Positions 1 through 5,308 of a stretch of DNA of 5,804 nucleotides are shown here, piece by piece (position 1 is the first letter of the stretch; each line of letters opens with the position of its first letter). This DNA comes from Actinomycetota bacterium (lineage in GTDB: Bacteria; Actinomycetota; Thermoleophilia; Solirubrobacterales; Solirubrobacteraceae), in assembly GCA_009699565.1 (NCBI GenBank), contig WLNX01000113.1, forward strand, positions 1 to 5,804. The letters are read 5' to 3'. A model generated the notes under the pieces. It was given only the letters and a program-made list of their open reading frames with translations. It did no database searches and was not told where the DNA came from. Made by a program: the position numbers and the translations under genes.

Positions 1-38
1 GCTCCCACTGCGGAACTTCGATGTTGGTTGAGGTATGA
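1..38 (+). other. Possible 3' end of an unidentified upstream gene
   Basis: Only a few codons lie before rpe and all three plus frames are open from the window edge. One frame stops at TGA 29-31, reading ...LRNFDVG, and leaves 9 bases before the ATG at 41. Another stops at TGA 36-38 and forms an ATGA overlap with the ATG at 35. The third runs into rpe and stops at 49-51. In actinobacteria the gene before rpe is often the rRNA methyltransferase fmu/rsmB, but I do not recognise the usual end of that family here, so no product is assigned. Confidence 0.25.
30..33 (+). promoter_or_regulatory. Ribosome binding site deciding the rpe start
   Basis: GAGG lies 7 bases before the ATG at 41 but only 1 base before the in-frame ATG at 35. 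Normal Shine-Dalgarno spacing therefore favours the second ATG, making the protein two residues shorter than the longest reading. Confidence 0.6.
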
Positions 39-40
39 CA

Positions 41-691
41 ATGAAGCCTGAGATTGCACCTTCGATCCTGTCGGCCGACTTCGGGCACCTGCGAGAGCAG
101 GTCGGCCTGGTGGAGGCCGCCGGAGCGACGATCATCCACGTCGACGTGATGGACGGCCATTTCGTGCCGCCGCTTTCGATGGGCCCTCAGGTCTGCGAAG
201 CACTTCGCGATCTTGGGCTGCATCTCGAGGTTCACTTGATGGTTGAGCGGCCCGAGACGACACAGGTGGAAGCATTCGCTCAGGCTGGTGCCAACACGAT
301 CATCGTTCACGCCGAAGCAACCCCGGCCGTCGATTACACGCTCAACCTGATCCGTGAGCACGGCTGCTCGGCCGGGTTGGCGGTCAACCCGGCAACGCCG
401 CTCTCCATCTTTGAGGAGGTCAGCCCGGACTTGGCGCTCTGCATGACCGTGAACCCGGGCTGGGGCGGACAGCGCTTCATTGCCGATTCGATCGAGAAGA
501 TCACCCGCCTGCGGGCAATCGTTGGTCCGGACGTGGTGATCGAGGTTGACGGAGGGGTTGACACCAAAACCGCAGGGCTGTGCGTGGCGGCAGGGGCGAA
601 TCGCCTCGTCGCGGGCTCAGCGATCTTTGGTCAGAAGGATCCCGCCGGAGCCTTCCACGACATCCTCAACGCTGCTTCGCGCGGGAACTAG
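41..691 (+). CDS. rpe: Ribulose-phosphate 3-epimerase
   Basis: This cytoplasmic TIM-barrel enzyme interconverts D-ribulose 5-phosphate and D-xylulose 5-phosphate in the pentose phosphate pathway. Numbering from the ATG at 41 (216 aa, normal for the family), it has APSILSADF at 6-14, HVDVMDG at 33-39, EVHLMV at 63-68, the phosphate loop NPGWGGQ at 138-144, EVDGGV at 168-173 and GSAIFG at 192-197. By family knowledge His33, Asp35, His65 and Asp170 bind the catalytic metal, and the two Asp act as the acid/base pair. The phosphate loop has Trp where most members have Phe, a mild change. An in-frame ATG at 35 is an alternative start, but GAGG at 30-33 fits the ATG at 41 better. The last 75 bases are also read on the other strand by the flippase gene. 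Identity is secure because every signature motif is intact. Confidence 0.97.
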   Translation: MKPEIAPSILSADFGHLREQVGLVEAAGATIIHVDVMDGHFVPPLSMGPQVCEALRDLGLHLEVHLMVERPETTQVEAFAQAGANTIIVHAEATPAVDYTLNLIREHGCSAGLAVNPATPLSIFEEVSPDLALCMTVNPGWGGQRFIADSIEKITRLRAIVGPDVVIEVDGGVDTKTAGLCVAAGANRLVAGSAIFGQKDPAGAFHDILNAASRGN

Positions 692-1993
692 ATCCCCGTC
701 GCCGCCGCGAGGCGGCTGCCGGTAGAGCAGGTAGAGAAGCCCGCTGAGCAGTGCCGTCACTGCCGGATACCCGAGCTCGGCTCGCAGCAGGACCGACGAC
801 ACCAGCGGGACAAACATCCAGCCCGTGAACAGCAGTGCGGCAACGACCCAGATTACGGCCGCGGCGCTTGCCCGGCCGCGGGCGAGCGCAGCTTGGTTGA
901 GCGTGCCGGCGATCAGATGGAAGCCCATCCCGATCGCAACTGCCGCGAGGCCGATCCGTCCGTAGATCGTGTCGTCGCCGAAGACGATCTTCATCAGCTT
1001 GGGGCCGACGACGAGCATCACAAGGGCTGAGACGGCTGCAAATGCCGTGATCGCTCGGATCGTGGTTCTGATTGCCTTCGAGAACTCTTCGCCGCCCTCC
1101 GTTGCCTCAAGGCCGGTCAGGTGGGGGAGGAGTGTCGTTTGTACAGATTGGAAGAGCTGCAATGGGGCACGCGTGATCAGCAGGACGCTGAATACCGCAC
1201 CTGCCACCGCCGCGCCTGCTACCGAATCTGCGACCAACACTCCGGCGTTGAGAAGCGTCTGCTCGCCGAGCTGGACGACTGCCACCGAGGACGCAAATCC
1301 AACGCTGCTGCCGGCAACGGCGGCGACCTCAACGACCGGTGCGTCGCGGTCCATCCGCGCGTGGCGGGCTATCGCCCAGGGGACCACAAACAGCGACGCC
1401 ACCGGTGCAGCAAAGATGCCAAGCGCGATCACGCTCTGGCCGCTGGCAATACCTACCAGGACGGCAAGTGGAAAGCAGACTCGCGCAAACGACTCGAACA
1501 GCATCAGTCCGCCGTAGAGGACGAACCACTGGTGGCCAGCGAAGTATCCGCGGGCGAAGTAGCTGGCGGCGTAGGCCAGGGTCGCTGCGACAAATACCCA
1601 GTAGAGAGTTTCGGAGCCGCCGAAGATGTCCTCGATCTGAGGGCGCAGGGCGAGCGACAGAATCAGGAAGGCGATCGCGAAGCTGGCTTGGATCAGGATC
1701 GGTCCGCGCAGCGGGTGGCTGTGGTGCGCCCCACGCGCGCGGCGATCCGAGATCATCCGCGAGAGCAACTGCTCGATGGGCCTGTAGATGACCGAGATTA
1801 CGATGAAGAGCGTTGCCCAGAGGACGCTGATCTGGCCATATTGCTCAGCGTCGAGGAGGTGCGATGAGAGCGAGAAGTAGACGAAGGTGAGCAGCCCCGT
1901 CGCGCCCACTCCGACCGCTAGTACCCGGGCTCCTCGCACGTAACTTTCCTGCGGCGCGGGAGCCTCCGCGGTCGTTTGCACCGGGTCAGTCAC
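617..1993 (-). CDS. Wzx/MATE-like polysaccharide flippase
   Basis: This 458-aa polytopic membrane protein resembles the polysaccharide biosynthesis branch of the MATE/MVF superfamily (Wzx-like), which moves polyprenyl-linked glycans across the cytoplasmic membrane. After a short polar N-terminus (about 1-20) come roughly 12 hydrophobic segments, for example about 22-45, 53-70, 98-118 and 129-150. The conserved-looking RPIEQLLSR follows segment 2 at 71-79, as in this family. The C-terminus is a polar tail. The start is GTG at 1993, overlapping the methyltransferase stop by 8 bases, which suggests translational coupling. No good Shine-Dalgarno is visible, and an in-frame GTG at 1981 is possible. 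It is the last gene of a leftward GT2-methyltransferase-flippase block. The final 24 codons run antisense to the 3' end of rpe. The substrate is unknown, and a lipid-linked glycan is inferred from the neighbours. Confidence 0.82.
   Translation of the reverse strand: MTDPVQTTAEAPAPQESYVRGARVLAVGVGATGLLTFVYFSLSSHLLDAEQYGQISVLWATLFIVISVIYRPIEQLLSRMISDRRARGAHHSHPLRGPILIQASFAIAFLILSLALRPQIEDIFGGSETLYWVFVAATLAYAASYFARGYFAGHQWFVLYGGLMLFESFARVCFPLAVLVGIASGQSVIALGIFAAPVASLFVVPWAIARHARMDRDAPVVEVAAVAGSSVGFASSVAVVQLGEQTLLNAGVLVADSVAGAAVAGAVFSVLLITRAPLQLFQSVQTTLLPHLTGLEATEGGEEFSKAIRTTIRAITAFAAVSALVMLVVGPKLMKIVFGDDTIYGRIGLAAVAIGMGFHLIAGTLNQAALARGRASAAAVIWVVAALLFTGWMFVPLVSSVLLRAELGYPAVTALLSGLLYLLYRQPPRGGDGDLVPARSSVEDVVEGSGGILLTKDR
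701..716 (+). terminator. GC hairpin after rpe, possible U-less terminator
   Basis: GCCGCC (701-706) and GGCGGC (711-716) pair perfectly around a GCGA loop, which is a GNRA tetraloop in the plus-strand RNA. The hairpin starts 10 bases after the rpe stop. No T-run follows, so it is not a classical intrinsic terminator. It could be a U-less terminator or a 3'-end stabiliser. It lies inside the flippase coding region, where it encodes part of the Pro/Arg/Gly-rich tail, so chance in GC-rich DNA is a real alternative. Confidence 0.3.
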
Positions 1994-2621
1994 CGAGCTG
2001 TACTACCGCCATGATCCAAGGGAACGGGTGGCGAAGTTCGACGACCTTGCCGTAGCGAGACAGGAGGCGGCGGAACGAGCGGCTCGACCAGTGGTTTATG
2101 TGCCCCGGGGTGTTGCCCAGATCGCTCCAATAGGCCCCTCGAGCAAGGTTGGTCATCTGCCAGAGCGGCTCGCGGGGTACCGACACAAGCAGCCAGCGCG
2201 TTGCGCAGCGCGACATCTCGGAGAGGACCATCTCAGGGTCGGTCACGTGCTCGAGTACCTCGATTGCTGTGGCCGTATCGAATTCGTTGTCGGCGAAGTC
2301 GAGTCGCTCGCCCTTCATCACGCGGTATTCGAGGTTCGGCGCGCGGCGCTTCTCCCACTGGGCATGGAGCAGTGGGTCGTCAAGATCGGTGCCGACGATC
2401 CGTCCGCCGATTCCAAGCCGCCCTGCCCATTCGTGGGTGAGGACTCCTTCGCCGCAGCCGATGTCAAGAATCGAGGTCGGTGCCGCGATCTCGTAGCAGG
2501 CGTCAAGGTCTCGATGGAACTTTGCCATCAGGCGCCTGACGACCGGGTTCGTCGAACCGTATTTGTCGTAGGTGTTGCCGGTAACCGTCCCTTCGCTGTC
2601 GACCGTCACCTTCGACTTCAT
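1986..2621 (-). CDS. Class I SAM-dependent methyltransferase
   Basis: This 211-aa soluble Rossmann-fold methyltransferase is of the Methyltransf_11/25 type. The SAM-binding motif I, ILDIGCGEG, lies at 51-59. Asp79 in IVGTDLDD is the expected acidic residue binding the SAM ribose. An FD at 114-115 followed by EVLEHV at 121-126 matches the later core motifs. The stretch GNTPGHINHWS (169-179) follows a LLVSVPRE strand and resembles methyltransferases found in surface-glycan clusters. The ATG at 2621 overlaps the GT2 stop as ATGA, and AAAAGG at 2629-2634 sits 7 bases upstream, so this start is well supported. Its stop overlaps the start of the flippase gene. The acceptor cannot be read from the sequence. 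A sugar, lipid carrier or glycan end is suggested by context only. Confidence 0.88.
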   Translation of the reverse strand: MKSKVTVDSEGTVTGNTYDKYGSTNPVVRRLMAKFHRDLDACYEIAAPTSILDIGCGEGVLTHEWAGRLGIGGRIVGTDLDDPLLHAQWEKRRAPNLEYRVMKGERLDFADNEFDTATAIEVLEHVTDPEMVLSEMSRCATRWLLVSVPREPLWQMTNLARGAYWSDLGNTPGHINHWSSRSFRRLLSRYGKVVELRHPFPWIMAVVQLGD

Positions 2622-3685
2622 CGCTGCACCTTTTCGCGCTCACTTGCGCCGCTTTCTTCGCTGGGCGGCGGCGCGGCGTGGGCTCCGGTGGTGGCGGCCT
2701 GGCCGGTGGGGTGTGCGCCAGGCTCGTAGTGGGACGGCGGAACGCCCAGCTCGAGTTCAACGCGGCGCACACGCTCAAAGATCCTCTGACTCATGATTCG
2801 CTGTGCGTGCATCAGATCGCCGATCACCGCCAGAGCGCCCATGACCACGGCGGCATTGAAGAGGACGGCGCCAAAGATCAATGATTGGACGTGGCCGGCG
2901 CCGTCTCCCTGGACCCAGGCAACAAAGAAGCGCGCGAACGGAATCAACGCCGCGAGAACGAGAACGACGGCGGCTGTTGCGAAGACCCGCATCGGCTCGT
3001 ACTGCGCGTAGATCCTGAAGATCGAGACGCCATTGCGCCTGACATACGACCAAGTCGAGGGGAAGAGTCGCGATTCGCGGGTCTTGGGGTTGGTTCGGAT
3101 CGGCACGTCTTCGACTGCCACCAGAAGCTTGCCGGCCTGGATGATGGTTTCGAGCGTGTAGGTGAAGCGCGAGACCACAGCCATCTGCAGCGCCGCTTCA
3201 CGGTTGTAGGCACGGAAGCCGGAGGTCGTGTCAGGAACGTCGGTTTCCGATGCCTGGCGCACCACCCAGGAGCCGAACTTCTGAAGGCGCTTCTTGATCG
3301 GAGAGAAGTGTTCGATCGTGTCGGTCTGGCGATCCCCGACGACCATGTCGGCGCGGCCGGCGACAACCGGCTCAACCAGCTTCACGATGTCGGCGCCGTA
3401 GTACTGGTTGTCGGCATCGGTGTTGACGATTACGTCAGCGCCAAGCTTCAGGCATGCGTCAAGACCGGCCTGAAAGCCTGCTGCAAGTCCACGGTTGTTA
3501 GTCAGGCGCACGATGTGGTCAACGCCGTTGGCCTTCGCCACCTCAACTGTCGAGTCGGTTGACCCGTCGTCGATGATCAGCCATTCGACTATGTCGATGC
3601 CGTCGACTTCGCGCGGGAGGTCGGCCAGGGTTGCCGGCAGTGTCGCCTCTTCGTTGAGGCAGGGAATCTGAATGATCAGTTTCAT
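2618..3685 (-). CDS. Family 2 glycosyltransferase, GtrB/DPM-like, membrane-anchored
   Basis: A GT-A glycosyltransferase of 355 aa. The N-terminus has the family opening IPCLNEEATLP (7-17), DDGSTD at 39-44 and the metal-binding DAD at 90-92, followed by TTSGFRAYNREAAL (153-166), typical of polyprenyl-phosphate sugar synthases. Two hydrophobic segments (about 234-258 and 267-289) then anchor it, as in GtrB-like enzymes. The last 65 residues are a charged stretch followed by a Pro/Ala/His/Ser-rich, probably disordered tail. It likely transfers a sugar from a nucleotide sugar to polyprenyl phosphate at the cytoplasmic face; the sugar is not predictable. An in-frame reading can extend upstream to 3856, but the added 57 residues are unlike the family and would overlap the divergent gene, so the ATG at 3685 is chosen. 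No Shine-Dalgarno precedes it. It is the first gene of the leftward block and overlaps the methyltransferase start by 4 bases. Confidence 0.9.
   Translation of the reverse strand: MKLIIQIPCLNEEATLPATLADLPREVDGIDIVEWLIIDDGSTDSTVEVAKANGVDHIVRLTNNRGLAAGFQAGLDACLKLGADVIVNTDADNQYYGADIVKLVEPVVAGRADMVVGDRQTDTIEHFSPIKKRLQKFGSWVVRQASETDVPDTTSGFRAYNREAALQMAVVSRFTYTLETIIQAGKLLVAVEDVPIRTNPKTRESRLFPSTWSYVRRNGVSIFRIYAQYEPMRVFATAAVVLVLAALIPFARFFVAWVQGDGAGHVQSLIFGAVLFNAAVVMGALAVIGDLMHAQRIMSQRIFERVRRVELELGVPPSHYEPGAHPTGQAATTGAHAAPPPSEESGASEREKVQR
2629..2634 (-). promoter_or_regulatory. Ribosome binding site of the methyltransferase gene
   Basis: On the minus strand AAAAGG lies 7 bases before the ATG at 2621, inside the end of the GT2 gene. 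It is the clearest Shine-Dalgarno in the leftward block. With the ATGA stop/start overlap, it supports coupled or reinitiated translation. Confidence 0.6.
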
Positions 3686-3691
3686 TGGGGC

Positions 3692-3697
3692 TGTAAT
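3692..3697 (+). promoter_or_regulatory. Candidate -10 element for the rightward GT-C gene
   Basis: TGTAAT matches 5 of 6 bases of the TATAAT consensus and would start transcription near 3704, ahead of the ribosome binding site at 3711-3714. It shares two bases with the opposing candidate -10. No convincing -35 element is visible upstream. Confidence 0.35.
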
Positions 3698-3701
3698 CGT
3701 A
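3696..3701 (-). promoter_or_regulatory. Candidate -10 element for the leftward glycan block
   Basis: TACGAT on the minus strand matches 4 of 6 bases of the TATAAT consensus. It would place the transcript start within about 0-5 bases of the GT2 ATG at 3685, giving an almost leaderless mRNA, which agrees with the absence of a Shine-Dalgarno there. Only a weak -35 match (TTCATC at 3720-3725, 18-base spacer) is visible. Confidence 0.35.
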
Positions 3702-3710
3702 CGGCTAAGC

Positions 3711-3714
3711 GGAG
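3711..3714 (+). promoter_or_regulatory. Ribosome binding site of the GT-C gene
   Basis: GGAG lies 6 bases before the ATG at 3721 and fixes that start. It overlaps an 8-base perfect palindrome, GAGCGCTC, at 3712-3719. Confidence 0.55.
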
Positions 3715-3720
3715 CGCTCG

Positions 3721-5277
3721 ATGAAAGTGGGCGACCATCGAGGCCGATCCGCGGCCCCTGTGCGTAGTATCCGCAAGGTCCCGGGAACCCCTCGGACAGC
3801 CACGGCGCCCGCCTTGACCACAGCCCCAACTTCGACCACCACGCGTATCGCCGCATTGCCTTGGCCGGCGATCCTCCTTGGGGTGCTCACCATCACCGTG
3901 ATTGTGGGAACAGTCGTCTTCCCGAGCTACACGACCTACGACGCGACCTACTCGCTGCTTTGGGGCCGCGAGATTCTTCACGGCGAGATGCCGTCGTTCG
4001 CGAATTACCGCGCTCCGACCGAGCATCCGCTCGGTCTGGTGTTCGGAATGTTTTTCGCGCTCTTCGGCCGCGCCGGAGATCGCCTGATGTTGTTGGCGAC
4101 GCTCGGCAGTTTCATCGTGATGGTGATGGGCCTCTACCGGCTCGGACGCGAGGCCTTCACGAAGCTGGTCGGTGTCGTCGCAGCGATCATCATCTGCACT
4201 CGATTCGACTTCCCGTTCCTTGCCGCTCGCGGCTACATCGACATCCCATATCTTGCGCTGCTGCTGTGGGCCGCATCGATGGAGAGCGCGCGGACCAGAA
4301 GAGGGACGCCGGTACTGGTCCTGCTGACGCTTGCTGGACTGCTGCGGCCCGAAGCTTGGATCCTTGCCGGCCTCTATTGGCTGTGGCTCTTTCCGGCGCT
4401 TAGCTGGGGCGAGCGGATCAGGACGGCGCTGATCGTCGCCAGTGCACCGATCATCTGGTCCGGGGTCGACTACATCGTCACCGGCGACCCGCTCTTCTCA
4501 CAGAACCACACGACAACGGTCTCCGAGGAGCTGGGCAGGCAGAAGGGGATCGCTGAGATTCCGGCCCAGACGCTTCTCTTCATGACGCAGCTGGTCAAGC
4601 TGCCTGTCGTTGTTGCCGGAGTAATCGGGACGGTGCTGGCCTGTGTGCTTGCGCCCCGGCGCAGCCGTGTCCCATTGGCGCTCTTAGTTATCGGCCTGGC
4701 AACGTTCCTGCTGCTGAGCGTCGGCGGCTTCTCGGTGATCAACCGCTACCTGCTGCTGCCCGCGGTCCTGCTGATGCTCTTCGCCGCCTTCACCGCAGGC
4801 GGCTTCACGATCCTCGTTCCGGGTCGGATGCGAACGATCTGGGCTTCGGCGGCGGCGCTTGGCGTCTTATTCGTAGTCGTTTGGACGGTGTTGCGGGTTG
4901 ACTTGACGCAGCTCACCTCAGAGCTCCGCTACCGCGGGACCTCGGTCGAGGCGCTGACGTCGCTGCTCGACGAGCCGGCGGTTCGAGCCGGCGCGAAGTG
5001 CGGCCCGGTCCTCACCAGCAACCACCGCATGATTCCGAGTGTGCGCTGGATCATGGACCTGCCCGCCGACCAGGTAATCGCCCGCAGCGACGTCGAAGCG
5101 GCATCGAAGGTGAAGTACGGGCTGGTGCTGCTCGCCGCCGGACGGGCCGCATTCCTGCGCGGGGGGCTCGATCCGGAGCATCCAACGGCCGCGGACGCAC
5201 TCCGCAACCTGCCACCGGTCGGCTACCAGCCGATTGCCTCCAACGACCTCTATTCGGTATACGGCCGCTGCCGCTGA
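3721..5277 (+). CDS. GT-C (family 39-like) membrane glycosyltransferase
   Basis: A 518-aa integral membrane protein with the layout of polyprenyl-phosphate-sugar-dependent GT-C enzymes such as the PMT/ArnT-like family. A Thr/Pro/Ala-rich cytoplasmic N-terminus (about 20-42) precedes the first membrane segment (47-67). The first outer loop carries Asp74 in TTYDATYSLLWGRE, where the catalytic acid of this fold normally lies, then APTEHPLG at 98-105. RGYIDIPY (170-177) and LLRPEAW (207-213) are further family-like motifs. About 11-12 hydrophobic segments run to roughly residue 390. The final 130 residues form a soluble, probably extracytoplasmic domain with Cys427 and Cys517. It probably transfers a sugar from a polyprenyl-phosphate donor to a surface acceptor; donor and acceptor are unknown. 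It is divergent from the GT2 block, whose first enzyme could supply its donor. GGAG at 3711-3714 supports the start. Confidence 0.85.
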   Translation: MKVGDHRGRSAAPVRSIRKVPGTPRTATAPALTTAPTSTTTRIAALPWPAILLGVLTITVIVGTVVFPSYTTYDATYSLLWGREILHGEMPSFANYRAPTEHPLGLVFGMFFALFGRAGDRLMLLATLGSFIVMVMGLYRLGREAFTKLVGVVAAIIICTRFDFPFLAARGYIDIPYLALLLWAASMESARTRRGTPVLVLLTLAGLLRPEAWILAGLYWLWLFPALSWGERIRTALIVASAPIIWSGVDYIVTGDPLFSQNHTTTVSEELGRQKGIAEIPAQTLLFMTQLVKLPVVVAGVIGTVLACVLAPRRSRVPLALLVIGLATFLLLSVGGFSVINRYLLLPAVLLMLFAAFTAGGFTILVPGRMRTIWASAAALGVLFVVVWTVLRVDLTQLTSELRYRGTSVEALTSLLDEPAVRAGAKCGPVLTSNHRMIPSVRWIMDLPADQVIARSDVEAASKVKYGLVLLAAGRAAFLRGGLDPEHPTAADALRNLPPVGYQPIASNDLYSVYGRCR

Positions 5278-5300
5278 CGGCAAGGGCCTGGTTCTATTCT
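5274..5300 (+). promoter_or_regulatory. Candidate promoter before ribD
   Basis: CTGACG (5274-5279, 4 of 6 against TTGACA) and TATTCT (5295-5300, 4 of 6 against TATAAT) are separated by 15 bases, a short spacer. Transcription would begin close to the ribD ATG at 5309, so the message could be leaderless. The 31-base gap has no room for an FMN riboswitch. Read-through from the GT-C gene is the alternative. Confidence 0.28.
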
Positions 5301-5308
5301 GAAAGACG

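Noticed and set aside
1121..1867. 248-codon open frame on the plus strand opposite the flippase gene
   Set aside because: Its composition is charged, His/Arg-rich and unlike any family. It lies antisense to a clear membrane protein, as expected from GC-rich codon bias on the other strand.
2028..3562. Two long plus-strand open frames (2028-2729 and 2885-3562) opposite the methyltransferase and GT2 genes
   Set aside because: No recognisable motifs and no convincing ribosome binding sites, whereas the minus strand carries intact catalytic motifs over the same bases.
3686..3856. 57-residue N-terminal extension of the GT2
   Set aside because: The added Trp/Arg/Pro-rich residues are unlike the family, come before the conserved MKLIIQIPCLNEE opening, and would lie antisense to the start of the GT-C gene.
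617..5277. Mobile genetic island
   Set aside because: No transposase, integrase, tRNA, direct repeats or terminal inverted repeats are visible, and the base and codon use looks similar to that of rpe and ribD.
5277..5308. FMN riboswitch or intrinsic terminator before ribD
   Set aside because: The gap is only 31 bases, too short for the riboswitch, and shows no stem followed by a T-run.
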